Assembly: GCF_001553955.1 (NCBI RefSeq)
Contig: NZ_CP014234.1
Coordinates: forward strand, 2,046,001-2,110,000
Source: Moraxella osloensis
GTDB lineage: Bacteria > Pseudomonadota > Gammaproteobacteria > Pseudomonadales > Moraxellaceae
Direction of reading: 5' to 3'
DNA: 64,000 nt
Each line of letters begins with the position of its first letter. The first letter of the stretch is position 1. The notes beneath the pieces were generated by a model. The model worked only from the letters and a program-made list of their open reading frames with translations, was not told the DNA's origin and made no database searches. Below are positions 45,027 through 55,095 of the stretch, in pieces. The position numbers were made by a program, and so were the translations under genes.

Positions 45027-46352
45027 ATGCAACACACACACATTCTTATCATAGGGGCGGGGATGGCAGGGACACGCTTTGCCATGCAGTATGCCAAAAG
45101 CAGACTGAGTGTCCACAGCGGACTGGGGGTTGACAGCCAAGGCGAGCAAAGTCGAGATGAGTTTGCCATCACGCTTATCAACAGCGAGCCGTATGCAGGC
45201 TATAACCGTATTATGCTATCGCCTGTATTGGCAGGGGAAAAACGCTTCGCTGAGATTTATCTATTTTCTCAAGAGGAGTACGCCAACCATAACATCACTG
45301 TAAAGACAGGCTGCACTGTTAGCGATATCAATCTTGCTGCTCATCAGGTCATCACCGACAGCGGCGAAACCATCGGCTATGACAAATTGGTATTTGCCAC
45401 AGGTTCAACGCCATTTATTTTGCCATTGCCCAACCATAGCGCAAAAGGCGTCATGGGTTTTCGTACCAAAGCCGATGTGGACGCTATGCTAGATATCGCA
45501 AAAACCAATCATAATGGCAAAAAATCTCCAAAATGCCTGGTTATCGGCGGTGGGTTACTCGGTCTTGAGGCTGCCAATGCCTTAGTACAACAGGGAGCGA
45601 AAGTCACGGTGGTACATGGGGCAGGCTATTTACTCAATCGCCAACTGGATAAAACCGCTGCCGATTTACTGCAAACTTACTTTGAAAACAAAGGTATTGA
45701 GTTTGTGCTCAATGCCAACTCCCAAGCGATTTGTGTGGATGAGGATAACCAGGTTACTGGACTGACTTACACGGATAATGTCGACACATCCGTCCCTGCC
45801 AAAACCATTGATACCGATTGCATTATCATGACCGTCGGCGTGCGACCCAATATTGCCCTTGCGCAACAGGTCGGTATCACTTGCGAGCGAGGGATTCTGG
45901 TTGATAACCAAATGCGAACCCATACCCCAGACGTGTATGCGATTGGCGAGTGTGTACAGTTTGACAACCAGCTATTTGGGCTAGTCGCACCTGTGTATGA
46001 GCAAGCCAATATTCTGCTACATACCTTAAACGAGCAGCCAGGCAACACCTCGCCCGTGTTTAGCATACAACCAACGGCAACCAAGCTAAAGGTCTCGGGC
46101 GTGGCGCTATTTTCGGCAGGTGATATCGATGTGAGTCACGACTGCGAGCAGTTGATTTATCAAGATCCTAGCCATAGCATCTATCAAAAAATCACCGTAA
46201 AAGACAACCGTATTTTATCTGTAGTGCTATATGGTGATGTACAAGAGGGCGGTTGGTTTTTTGAACTGATTCAAAATCAACAAGATATTTCAGCCATCAA
46301 AGATAAATTACTGTTTGGCAAAGCGTTTTGTGAAGAGTTGCTAGCGGGCTGA
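45027..46352 (+). CDS. NAD(P)/FAD oxidoreductase of assimilatory nitrate reductase (NasB-like)
   Basis: A 441-aa two-dinucleotide-fold flavoprotein. FAD binding is shown by ILIIGAGMAGTRFAMQYA, and NAD(P)H binding by CLVIGGGLLGLEAANAL, with the C-terminal FAD block DVYAIGECVQFD. It resembles the flavoprotein half of NirB but has no iron-sulfur or siroheme domain. Placed 39 bp before nasA, it probably passes electrons from NAD(P)H to the nitrate reductase. The N-terminus contains an insertion of about 15 residues after the first strand-helix. Confidence 0.88.
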   Translation: MQHTHILIIGAGMAGTRFAMQYAKSRLSVHSGLGVDSQGEQSRDEFAITLINSEPYAGYNRIMLSPVLAGEKRFAEIYLFSQEEYANHNITVKTGCTVSDINLAAHQVITDSGETIGYDKLVFATGSTPFILPLPNHSAKGVMGFRTKADVDAMLDIAKTNHNGKKSPKCLVIGGGLLGLEAANALVQQGAKVTVVHGAGYLLNRQLDKTAADLLQTYFENKGIEFVLNANSQAICVDEDNQVTGLTYTDNVDTSVPAKTIDTDCIIMTVGVRPNIALAQQVGITCERGILVDNQMRTHTPDVYAIGECVQFDNQLFGLVAPVYEQANILLHTLNEQPGNTSPVFSIQPTATKLKVSGVALFSAGDIDVSHDCEQLIYQDPSHSIYQKITVKDNRILSVVLYGDVQEGGWFFELIQNQQDISAIKDKLLFGKAFCEELLAG

Positions 46353-46391
46353 TCTGACTGGTAGAAATTAAAAATAGTAAAAGGTTAACGT

Positions 46392-49163
46392 GTGACAACA
46401 ACTATACAACATTTAGCACCACAAAAATCTCCCCTGACCCAAGTCAAAACCACCTGTGCCTATTGTGGTGTTGGCTGTGGCGTGTTGGCGACGATTGATG
46501 AGAATACCCAACACGTCAGCATTGACGGTGATCCAACCCATCCTGCCAATTTTGGCAAATTATGCTCCAAAGGCAAAGCATTGGGCGATACGCTCGATCG
46601 TGACCGCCGTTTGGCACATCCGATGATTCATGGCGAGCCAGTCGATTGGGATACCGCCACCGATTTTGTTGCCAAATCATTGCAACAGACCATTGATGAA
46701 TATGGCGCTGACAGCATTATGCTATATGTATCGGGACAACTGCTCACCGAAGATTATTACGTGGCAAACAAATTTACTAAAGGTTTTTTGGGTACCAATA
46801 ATTTGGACTCCAATTCTCGACTGTGTATGTCATCAGCGGTGGCTGGCTACAAGCGAGCATTTGGCTCGGACACTGTGCCTTGTAATTATGAAGACATCGA
46901 AAACAGCGACCTATTTATCATTATCGGTTCGAATATGGCGTGGTGTCATCCGATTTTATTTGGTCGGTTAAAATCCAGCAAACAAGCCAATCCCAACAAA
47001 AAAATCGTGGTGATTGACCCACGAGCCACTGACAGCACCGCGATTGCTGACTTGCATTTGCCAATTCGCTCCGGCACAGATACCCATTTATTTGTCGGAC
47101 TACTCAATTACTTGCACCAAAACGGCTATGCCAATCACGATTATCTCAGGCATTGTGACAATCTTGCTGATGCGCTTGCAGCCAGTGACAGTTGGACGAT
47201 TAAAAAAGTTGCCAAAATCTGCGGTGTCAACGAAAGTGATTTAACCGAGTTTTATCAATTGTTTGCCACTACCACGAAAACCGTGAGTTTTTACTCCATG
47301 GGTGTCAATCAAGCCAGTAATGGCACTGATAAAGTCAATAGCATTATCAATTGTCACCTTTATACAGGCAAACTGGGTTATGAAGGGGCAGGGGCGTTCT
47401 CAATTACAGGACAGCCCAATGCCATGGGTGGGCGAGAGGTCGGGGCGTTAGCCAATCTGCTTGCCAGTCATTTTGAGCTCAAAAACAGCGACCATCGTCA
47501 AACAGTAGCTAATTTTTGGCAAGCACCGACTAGTATTAGTGGGAAAGATGGTGTCAAGGCAACCCAATGTGCCGATGCTATTTTGGAGGGGCAAATTAAA
47601 GCGATTTGGATTATGGCGACCAACCCTGTGGTCAGTCTGCCAGAAGCAGACAAATTTGCCATGGCGTTACAGCAATGCCCACTGGTCATCGTGTCTGACT
47701 GCTCAAAAGACAGCGACACGCTCGACTTCGCTCATGTGGCTTTACCCGCGCAAGGCTGGAGTGAAAAATCAGGCACGGTCACCAACAGCGAACGCCGTAT
47801 CTCTCGCCAGCGCCGCTTAGTCACCCCATTTGCTGATGCCAAGCCTGACTGGTGGATAGTCAGCCAAGTGGCACAGAAAATGGGTTTTGTGGGTTTTGAT
47901 TACACCCACGACTACCAAGTGTTTGCCGAACACGCTCGGCTTAGTGGCGAAAAGAATGGCGGTGAAAAAAATACAGATAGCCGAAGTTTTAACATCAGCC
48001 ATTTAGCCAATATTAGCCAAAACGAGTATGATAATTTGGCACCGTTTCAGTGGGGTCAACCGCATTATTTTGGACTACAAAAACAAGACCCACATACCAC
48101 TATCGGCACCACTTATACCGATACCCAAAAACTGCATTTTGTCACCGTTACTCCTGCAGTACCCAAGTCATTGCCTGATGAGCAATATCCACTGGTGCTT
48201 AACACAGGTCGCTCGCGTGACCAATGGCATACCATGACCCGCACAGGGATTGCCCCACAGCTCAATCAGCATTTACCGCACCCACTGGTTGCGATTCATC
48301 CAAGTGACGCCAAACCTTTGGGTCTACAAAATAACGATTTTGTGCAAATTAACAGTCCCAACGGTACTATCTTAGTGCGAGCGGATGTGACCGAAAAACA
48401 ACGCCAAGGCGATGTGTTTATACCCATGCACTGGAATCAGCACTTTGCCGCCAATGCGCGTGTCGGTAAGCTTATCAGCAATCATTATGACCCCTTTTCA
48501 CAGCAACCGCAGCTCAAGCACCAACCTGTCAGGCTGCAAAAGCTAACCATGCAAGCATTTGGATGGTTATTGATTGATAAACACTGTGATGAAAACCTGC
48601 TAAGTTGGCTCGAATCGCCAGATATGACTTATTGGGTGCGTAATCGCCAGTCAAACAGTAGCCAGTATTTTTTTGCCATTGATAATCAGTCTGCGGTCAT
48701 GACCACTTGGTTTGATAAGCAATATTGGCAACAGCAGTTAAGTGTATGGCTCAATCAACCAGCGCAAGCCTACAACTTTGATATTATTCATTATCAACAT
48801 ATTGATACCGATAACACCAGCCAAGATTTACGACTTGCGTTTTTGCAAAACGGGCAAGTCCATGCGCTATTATTTTTGAGCACCCACGAGCATAAACTAC
48901 CTACCCATAACTGGCTAGATAGCCAATTTGGCACAACGCTCGATAGCCATACGCGTAAATGGCTACTAATGGGCAAACCTGCTACGGGCTTTATTGATAC
49001 AGGGCGGATTGTTTGCTCTTGTATGTCAGTGGGTGAACATACCATTGTTGAGACGATAAAAAAATATCACTGTAAAACCGTCGTTGAGGTTGGCAAACAT
49101 TGCAAAGCAGGCACCAATTGTGGCTCCTGTCTAGGAGAGATTAGCAAGATTTTGGCGGGGTGA
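46392..49163 (+). CDS. nasA: assimilatory nitrate reductase catalytic subunit
   Basis: A cytoplasmic Mo-bisMGD enzyme that reduces nitrate to nitrite. The N-terminal [4Fe-4S] cysteines are in TTCAYCGVGCGVLA and FGKLCSKG. The molybdopterin domain shows SNSRLCMSSAVAGYKRAFG and GAFSITGQPNAMGGREVGAL. The C-terminal 60 residues form a BFD-like [2Fe-2S] domain (GRIVCSCMSVGEHTIV, CKAGTNCGSCLGEI), as in Klebsiella NasA. The start is GTG 46392 after AAAAGG. Length 923 aa. It is the distal gene of a two-gene operon. Confidence 0.95.
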   Translation: MTTTIQHLAPQKSPLTQVKTTCAYCGVGCGVLATIDENTQHVSIDGDPTHPANFGKLCSKGKALGDTLDRDRRLAHPMIHGEPVDWDTATDFVAKSLQQTIDEYGADSIMLYVSGQLLTEDYYVANKFTKGFLGTNNLDSNSRLCMSSAVAGYKRAFGSDTVPCNYEDIENSDLFIIIGSNMAWCHPILFGRLKSSKQANPNKKIVVIDPRATDSTAIADLHLPIRSGTDTHLFVGLLNYLHQNGYANHDYLRHCDNLADALAASDSWTIKKVAKICGVNESDLTEFYQLFATTTKTVSFYSMGVNQASNGTDKVNSIINCHLYTGKLGYEGAGAFSITGQPNAMGGREVGALANLLASHFELKNSDHRQTVANFWQAPTSISGKDGVKATQCADAILEGQIKAIWIMATNPVVSLPEADKFAMALQQCPLVIVSDCSKDSDTLDFAHVALPAQGWSEKSGTVTNSERRISRQRRLVTPFADAKPDWWIVSQVAQKMGFVGFDYTHDYQVFAEHARLSGEKNGGEKNTDSRSFNISHLANISQNEYDNLAPFQWGQPHYFGLQKQDPHTTIGTTYTDTQKLHFVTVTPAVPKSLPDEQYPLVLNTGRSRDQWHTMTRTGIAPQLNQHLPHPLVAIHPSDAKPLGLQNNDFVQINSPNGTILVRADVTEKQRQGDVFIPMHWNQHFAANARVGKLISNHYDPFSQQPQLKHQPVRLQKLTMQAFGWLLIDKHCDENLLSWLESPDMTYWVRNRQSNSSQYFFAIDNQSAVMTTWFDKQYWQQQLSVWLNQPAQAYNFDIIHYQHIDTDNTSQDLRLAFLQNGQVHALLFLSTHEHKLPTHNWLDSQFGTTLDSHTRKWLLMGKPATGFIDTGRIVCSCMSVGEHTIVETIKKYHCKTVVEVGKHCKAGTNCGSCLGEISKILAG

Positions 49164-49309
49164 CATTGTTATAACTTATTGAAAGGATTATTGGGCGAAC
49201 TTTGAGCCACTTTATAATTTCGCTTAAAGTTGCCTGATTCTACTGGGTGACTTATTGATAATGAGCTTTAGAGAGTTAAAAAAAAGCAAAAGAATTGAAA
49301 AAATTAATT

Positions 49310-49329
49310 GATAATGATTATTATTTATC
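49310..49329. promoter_or_regulatory. Fur-box-like sequence at the scar junction
   Basis: GATAATGATTATTATTTATC matches the 19-bp Fur consensus closely. It lies directly upstream of a foreign accC fragment that needs no iron control, so it was probably the promoter element of the truncated TonB receptor now found at 54007. Confidence 0.65.
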
Positions 49330-49583
49330 AAGGTTATAGCATTCCGCCTTACTATGATTCCATGATTGCCAAACTGATTGCACATGGCAAAGATCGCGAA
49401 ACATCGTTGGCCCGTATGCGTCAGGCGCTGGATGAAATGATTTTGACAGGAATCAAAACCAATATTCCACTGCATAAAGACCTGATTTTGCAGGATGCCA
49501 ATTTCTGTGAACAGGCAATGGATATCCATTATCTTGAGAAGCATTTATTAAAACAGTTGGCACAACAGGCCGAAACTGCTTAA
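49326..49583 (+). pseudogene. accC: 3' fragment of accC (biotin carboxylase)
   Basis: From the codons for YQGYSIPPYYDSMIAKLIA to IHYLEKHLLKQLAQQ this is the last 80-90 residues of acetyl-CoA carboxylase biotin carboxylase. The ATP-grasp catalytic core (residues 1 to about 355) is missing. The frame happens to be open upstream through the Fur box, but there is no plausible start. The wording of the C-terminus resembles Acinetobacter AccC. A natural accC terminator follows. It marks the left end of an imported block. Confidence 0.88.
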
Positions 49584-49620
49584 ATAAAAAACCTCTTATA
49601 AAATTATAAGAGGTTTTTTA
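49584..49620 (+). terminator. terminator carried with the accC fragment
   Basis: AAAAAACCTCTTATAA and TTATAAGAGGTTTTTT pair around AATT and end in a T run; the hairpin starts at the stop codon of the fragment. Confidence 0.88.
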
Positions 49621-49634
49621 TTGATCTTGATTCT

Positions 49635-50111
49635 TTATGGTAAAACACGGCGTAAGGTTGCAAAGCACTTTTCGCCTTTTTCATTGGCACAAAAATCAAT
49701 GGTATTGTCATTCGTCCATTTCACAAAATATTGTGAAACCTCACCTGTTTGATCCTGTTGCTGACCAGAACAGTCCATCTGATTATTGTCATACTTAATC
49801 TGTAAGATCAGTGCAGGCAAACGTTCCTTGTGATCTTCAGAGGGCTGGTAATCATACAGGCCATAAGACCATTCCTGACCACTTTTTATCACCACATCAC
49901 TCATGCCACGGAAGTTATAATATTCGATACATTTCTTGTTATTGGTAATTTCCATTCCCCATAAACCCATAATTTCTGGGCGGCTGGTGACACGAATTGC
50001 ATTTGCTTTTGCAATTTGCTGGGGTGTCACTGTTTTCGCATTCACAACCGTATCTGCCATAGTCCATGTTGAGCAAGCCCATAACAATCCAATAATATAA
50101 ATATTTTTCAT
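49635..50111 (-). CDS. secreted hypothetical protein (Acinetobacter-like)
   Basis: A 158-aa protein with a signal peptide (MKNIYIIGLLWACSTWTMAD) and therefore a periplasmic location. The mature part has five Cys residues, aromatic-rich segments (GQEWSYGLYDYQPSEDHKE) and no recognisable domain. It is convergent with the accC fragment across its terminator, an arrangement consistent with an intact donor locus. Function unknown. Confidence 0.7.
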   Translation of the reverse strand: MKNIYIIGLLWACSTWTMADTVVNAKTVTPQQIAKANAIRVTSRPEIMGLWGMEITNNKKCIEYYNFRGMSDVVIKSGQEWSYGLYDYQPSEDHKERLPALILQIKYDNNQMDCSGQQQDQTGEVSQYFVKWTNDNTIDFCANEKGEKCFATLRRVLP

Positions 50112-50316
50112 AGATTTAATTAAGTCGTAATCTAAACGTTGCAGTGACTTAACTTAGCATATTTTTAAAGAAAATCCCGCAATCATAACAGCATATAAAC
50201 ACAATATTTTTAGTATGCAATTTATTTGATTGTTGTGCATTTTTCAGGTATTCTTATCCAGAATCACAGTTAAAATTTTCCATTTTATTAACGGTTTAGC
50301 TTTAGGAATAAAAGCC

Positions 50317-51807
50317 ATGAAATTTTCTGAATACATTCAATATGACGGACTCGGTTTGGCCAAATTGGTCAAGGACAAGGAAGTTCACCCATCTGAACTG
50401 TTACAGGTGGCATTGGAACATACTCACAAAGCCAATCCAAAACTGAATGCTATCATTATCCCGATGTATGAACGGGCTAAACAGCGTGCCCAGCAACCCC
50501 TTACGGGCACATTTGCAGGTGTTCCCTTTTTGGTCAAGGACCTGTTTCAGGAATATCAAGGTGTACCCACATCCTATGGCAGCAATGCACTGAAAAGAAT
50601 CAATTACACACCTGACTTTAATGCAGAAATTATCAATCGCTGGGAAAAAGCAGGAATTGTGACTTTTGGCCGTACCAATACACCTGAGTTTGGCATCAAG
50701 GGCATTACTGAGCCTGATGCCTGGGGTGCATGTCATAACCCGTGGAACTTAAAGCATAATAGTGGTGGCTCTTCGGGCGGGTCTGCCTCAGCAGTGGCTG
50801 GCGGTCTGGTTCCTGTTGCTGGCGCGGGTGATGGCGGCGGCTCAATCCGTATCCCTGCCTCCTATTGTGGGCTGTTTGGACTTAAACCGAGTCGAGGACG
50901 TACACCGTGGGGACCACAGTTTAGTGAAGCCATGCATGGTGCGGCCATGCAACATGTACTCTGTAAAACCGTTCGGGACAGTGCCGCCATGCTGGATGCG
51001 GTTCAAGGTCCAGAACAAGCCTCACTTTTTATCATTCAATCCCCAACCCAGAAATATCTGGACGTTATCCAGCAAATGCCGAAAAAATTAACAATCGCAT
51101 TTAATACCCAGTCACCGATTGGCACCAAAGTTTCCAAAGATGCGATTCAAGCGGTTCAGCAAACAGCCAAACTTCTAGAGTCACTTGGACATATCGTGGT
51201 TGAAGACCGTCCGCAAATAAATGGGCTCGAACTGGCTAAAGACTTTATCACCACATGGTTTAGCCAGTTTTCCTACATGCAGGCACAAATTAAACACATG
51301 TCAGGTGCGACCGATGAGGATTTTGAGCTTGACTCCAATGCCCTGGCAGCCTTTGGCGCGAAAACCACAGCAACAGATTATATTCACACCCTGGAGAATT
51401 GGGGAATGTATAGTACCCAAATGAATATCTTCTTTGAACAATATGATCTTTACCTAACCCCAACCACCGCATCAGTTGCACCCCAAAATGGTGAAGTTGC
51501 AATGCCTAGCTGGCAAAAGCCTATCCTAAAAGGCTTCTTAAAAGTTGGAAAAGCCCATTATCTTGCACAAGGTAAACTGGTCGAAAAAATGGTGCAAGAG
51601 AACTTAAGCTGGGTGCCTTTTACCCAATTGGCGAATGTCACAGGCTTACCAGCCATGTCTGTGCCTTTATACTGGAATAAAAATGGCTTGCCTTTAGGCA
51701 GTCAGTTTATTGCACCATTTGGGCGTGAAGATCGTTTACTTCAACTTGCTGCACAGCTTGAGCAGGCACAACCGTGGATGCCGCAATATAAAAATATTCA
51801 GCTTTGA
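50317..51807 (+). CDS. amidase signature-family enzyme
   Basis: A 496-aa Ser-cisSer-Lys hydrolase. The catalytic Lys is in [13 protein letters not shown] and the cis-Ser in [16 protein letters not shown]. The nucleophile Ser is in [14 protein letters not shown], followed by [16 protein letters not shown]. That last block and the length are like 6-aminohexanoate-cyclic-dimer hydrolase-type amidases, but the substrate cannot be told. ATG 50317 with AGGA upstream is preferred; an open frame extends 29 codons further. The 3' end overlaps the convergent truncated MFS gene by 10 bp. Confidence 0.92.
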   Translation: MKFSEYIQYDGLGLAKLVKDKEVHPSELLQVALEHTHKANPKLNAIIIPMYERAKQRAQQPLTGTFAGVPFLVKDLFQEYQGVPTSYGSNALKRINYTPDFNAEIINRWEKAGIVTFGRTNTPEFGIKGITEPDAWGACHNPWNLKHNSGGSSGGSASAVAGGLVPVAGAGDGGGSIRIPASYCGLFGLKPSRGRTPWGPQFSEAMHGAAMQHVLCKTVRDSAAMLDAVQGPEQASLFIIQSPTQKYLDVIQQMPKKLTIAFNTQSPIGTKVSKDAIQAVQQTAKLLESLGHIVVEDRPQINGLELAKDFITTWFSQFSYMQAQIKHMSGATDEDFELDSNALAAFGAKTTATDYIHTLENWGMYSTQMNIFFEQYDLYLTPTTASVAPQNGEVAMPSWQKPILKGFLKVGKAHYLAQGKLVEKMVQENLSWVPFTQLANVTGLPAMSVPLYWNKNGLPLGSQFIAPFGREDRLLQLAAQLEQAQPWMPQYKNIQL

Positions 51808-52793
51808 TTTAACTTAGACGCTGTCGTTTCAATTTGATTCGGCAGCCAGACCACCAAAATCAAGCCTAGAAGAACGACCACACTGGCACATAAGAAAATG
51901 GTGGCACCTGATAGAATTTGCCAGTAATGCCCTGCCAATAAACTTCCCGATGCCACACCAAGCCCCCACATGGTACTGTAAAGTGCCTGCCCACGTCCTT
52001 GCTGTTCAGCAGAGAAATTCTGGAAGATGACTTTCATTGCAATGAGGTGAAAAAGCCCAAAACTAAATGCATGCAGGCATTGTGCTAAAAGCTGCCCAAT
52101 AAAATGCGTATTTAACATACCCACCAACAACCAGCGTAAACTGGTCAGGATCAAACAGGCAGCAACCAATGTTCTCCAGGAAAAGTGGATAAAAAAGACT
52201 TTCTGCGCCACTGCAAACATCACAATCTCAGCAATCACACCTGTCGCCCATAAAGTTCCAATCTGCATGGTACTAAAACCGATTTCTTTCAGGAAATTGC
52301 TATAGAAGCTATAAAAAGGCGCCTGTGAAAACAGTAAAATAAACTCAATACCAAAAAAGGCGGCCACCATTGGCTTTTTTAAAATTGGCAATAAAGGTTC
52401 CAGCTTCTTTTGTGAGCTTGGTGCATGTTCAGGCTCTTTAATACTAAATGACCATAAAAAGGCCAAAAATGAGACTGATAACAATAGAATAGGTAACATT
52501 GAAATTGGAATGATTTCCAATAACGCGCCTATGGCAAATACCCCAACAATAAAGCCGACTGAACCCCATTTCCGAACCTTACCATAGAGCTCAGCCCGCT
52601 TTTCACCCAGCCAGAATAAAGTCACTCCCTCAAACTGTGCCAGAATCGCATTCTGAAAAAAGCTGAAAACCAGCATCAATAAGGCAATCGATTGAAAGCT
52701 ATTCGGAATGATAAAAATTGCAAACCAGATACAGGCTTCCATCCATGTTGCGATTCGTACCAGTAGCATCCGCTTGCCTGATTTATCCTCTGT
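51798..52793 (-). pseudogene. MFS transporter lacking its N-terminal helices, cut by the IS element
   Basis: The remaining frame encodes about ten membrane helices of an MFS protein related to the PPP/HcaT-like group. The frame stays open upstream of ATG 52769 (EDKSGKRMLLVRIATW, the loop between helices 2 and 3) right up to the IS left end at TTAC. About 60 N-terminal residues with helices 1-2 are therefore missing. They are not found on the other side of the IS. It probably makes no functional transporter. Confidence 0.8.
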
Positions 52794-52879
52794 TACCGTA
52801 AAACCACCGACTTCAGGCGGTGGATATAAGGCAACTTGTACACTATAACGCTTGCATAAATTTTGCTAAAATAATTTGC

Positions 52880-53986
52880 ATGAAAACACTCAAGCTACGC
52901 ATACGAGACAAACACATAAACCAATTAAATCGCCTAAGCGGTTCGGTGAATTTCGTATGGAACTATGTCAATGCGTTAAGCTACGAGCATCTTAAGCGTA
53001 CTGGCAAATTCTTTAGTGCGTATGATTTAAACGAATATACCAAAGGTAGTGGTGAACTGCTAGGCTTACACAGTCAGACTATCCAAGCCATCAATGAAAC
53101 CCACGCCAAATCGCGTCGCCAATTCAAAAAAGCCAAACTAAACTGGCGAACCAACAACCCAAATTCAAAACGTAAATCATTAGGCTGGCTACCGTTTAAA
53201 CAATCTGCCATCAAACACATTGCTACCCACCAAACTGGTAAAAAAGGCTTAAAATCAACCCTACAGCTTAGTTTAGCCAAAGGGCAAAAACTAATCATCG
53301 ACCTATGGGACAGCTATAACCTTAGCCTATACCAAATCAACACACTAGAAATCGTCCAAGACAGCCGTAACCGTTGGTATGCCTGTATCACAGTCAAAGA
53401 CTACCCTAAAACACAATGCGGAACAGGTAGTGTAGGTATTGACTTAGGACTTAAAGACAGTGCCACCGCCTCAAATGGCGACAAGCTAACCATTAAGCAA
53501 ACGCTAAAATATGCAAAACAATTAGCTATAGCCCAACGTGCCAAAAACAAACAGCGTGTCAAGGCAATCCATGCCAAAATCAAAAATACACGCCAAGACC
53601 TCATCCATAAATTCACCACCCAATTAGTCAAGGACAATGCGCTAATCGTGGTCGGTGATATTCAGAGTAATCAATTTAATAGTAAAAAAAGCAAACTCGC
53701 CAAATCGGTATATGATGCAGGTTGGTTTGAACTGAAACGACAACTGACCTACAAATGCGAGAACGCAGGTTGCCGTTTTGAAATCGTATCAGAGCGATAC
53801 ACGACCCAGCGATGTTCGTGTTGCGGTGAAATCACCGCCAATAGTCCGAAAGGTAGAGCAGGCTTGCGAATAAGAGAATGGACTTGTGCTTCGTGTGGCA
53901 CATGGCATGATAGAGATATCAATGCCAGTCGGAACATTCTTGCGGTCGGGCTTGACCGTCTTGTAGAAGGAATCCCCTTGCTTTAG
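52880..53986 (+). CDS. tnpB: RNA-guided endonuclease TnpB with altered RuvC-II site
   Basis: 368 aa from ATG 52880; an upstream in-frame start lies inside the left end and is unlikely. The N-terminal OrfB_HTH region starts MKTLKLRIRDKHINQL. RuvC-I is GIDLGLKD (Asp188). At the usual RuvC-II position the sequence is IVVGDIQSNQF (Asp260), not the canonical Glu. A Glu306 in SERYTTQRC precedes the zinc cysteines 312/315 and 336/339, and RuvC-III is HDRDINAS (Asp346). TnpB cuts DNA guided by an RNA from its own 3' end and helps keep the element in place. No tnpA is present, so mobility needs one in trans. Confidence 0.9.
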   Translation: MKTLKLRIRDKHINQLNRLSGSVNFVWNYVNALSYEHLKRTGKFFSAYDLNEYTKGSGELLGLHSQTIQAINETHAKSRRQFKKAKLNWRTNNPNSKRKSLGWLPFKQSAIKHIATHQTGKKGLKSTLQLSLAKGQKLIIDLWDSYNLSLYQINTLEIVQDSRNRWYACITVKDYPKTQCGTGSVGIDLGLKDSATASNGDKLTIKQTLKYAKQLAIAQRAKNKQRVKAIHAKIKNTRQDLIHKFTTQLVKDNALIVVGDIQSNQFNSKKSKLAKSVYDAGWFELKRQLTYKCENAGCRFEIVSERYTTQRCSCCGEITANSPKGRAGLRIREWTCASCGTWHDRDINASRNILAVGLDRLVEGIPLL

Positions 53987-54006
53987 CAAGGGGAGGAAGT
54001 CAACAT
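53960..54006 (+). ncRNA. candidate right-end omega RNA scaffold 3' part
   Basis: The 3' end of tnpB and the right-end hairpin (CCCCTTGC-TTTA-GCAAGGGG, about 53976-53995) form the expected scaffold of a TnpB guide RNA. The guide would be the host sequence after 54006, which is the TonB receptor. Boundaries are inferred from family knowledge. Confidence 0.45.
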
Positions 54007-55095
54007 TTAACCAATGAAGCGCTGTCGCAAGGACTGCGCGGAACGACCCCCATGCGTATAGCCACATCAGGCAAAACCGATGGCATGACGGCAAGTATCA
54101 AACAGCAACTGACGCAGCATCATGGCGACCATGCTTTGACACATACGCTCAACTATGGGGTAGAAGGCTATAAAAAATCAGCGACGTTAGAGAGTAGTGA
54201 TATCACAGAAGACGCTACCAGCGTAGGGGTGTACTTACAAGACCGAATCGAATTGGGACGATTTGCGCTGACGCCTGGCGTGCGCTTTGACCACTATAAG
54301 CCATCAGAGCGCTTAAGCAGTGACGACTATAATCAAGTGTCGGGTGCATTGGCAGGGGAATTTAAACTAACGCCAAATCACAGCTTATTTGCCAGTTATA
54401 CCCAATTGTTTAATGGACCACCCTTGCCAGAAACCGTCTACCAATCTGGGCAAACCTTCGTCAATAAAGACCTCGAAGCAGAAACTGGCGCAAACGCAGA
54501 GCTGGGTATCAGTAGCCGTTTTCAAGGGGTGTTTGACAGTCAAGACAGTATGTCGCTGACAGCCAAAGTCTTTGATACCCAGTATGACAATAAAATCGAC
54601 CGCATAACAGGCATTGACTGTGCCACAGGCAACACAGTGACAGGCGGAGAATGTGCTAGCTACATCAATGCAGGCGAGACTACCGTCAAAGGCTACGAGC
54701 TGAGCGCAAAATATCGGCTAAACAATATGCGCTTAAATGCAGGCTATGCCCATGCCAAAAGCGAAACCGAGCAAGGTTACCAACTCAATAAAGACTCAGG
54801 CGATCAGTTAAACCTAGGCTTTAATTATGACATTAATGACAAATTCAGCCTTGGAAGTGCCATCCGCCATGTCAAAGGTTTAACGCGTCGCACCAGCGCT
54901 ACTGCTGTGGCTGAGTTGCCAAGTTTTACCACCTATGATGTATTTGGTAGCTATCGTCCAAGCGCGTTACCGCAATTAACGGTGGATGCTGGCGTGTATA
55001 ACCTTACAGATGCCTACTACTATGAGCACGTATCCAATACCGGTGATAAAGCCATGGGGCGCAATGTTAAAGTAACGCTAAGTTATCAGTTTTAA
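54007..55095 (+). pseudogene. TonB-dependent receptor, C-terminal beta-barrel fragment
   Basis: The frame is open from the IS end (HLTNEALSQGLRGTTPMRIA) to a normal outer-membrane C-terminus VKVTLSYQF. It contains barrel strands such as VYLQDRIELGRFALTPGVRF and LFASYTQLFNGPPLPETVYQ. The signal peptide, plug domain and first strands, about 300 or more residues, are absent, so it cannot form a functional receptor. Haem/siderophore-type TonB receptors often sit before exbB-exbD under Fur, and that is the context here. The internal ATG at 54052 is probably not used. Confidence 0.88.

Larger units (their letters stand above)
52797..54006 (+). mobile_element. TnpB-only IS200/IS605-family (IS1341-type) element
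   Basis: A roughly 1.2-kb element with one gene (tnpB) and no tnpA. The left end, after the tetranucleotide TTAC, holds a CCACCG/CGGTGG hairpin (52804-52823). The right end holds a CCCCTTGC/GCAAGGGG hairpin and finishes around GGAAGTCAA. Subterminal hairpins without terminal inverted repeats or target duplication are the family's mark. It joins a broken MFS gene on the left to a broken TonB receptor on the right. End coordinates are uncertain by a few bases. Confidence 0.82.
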
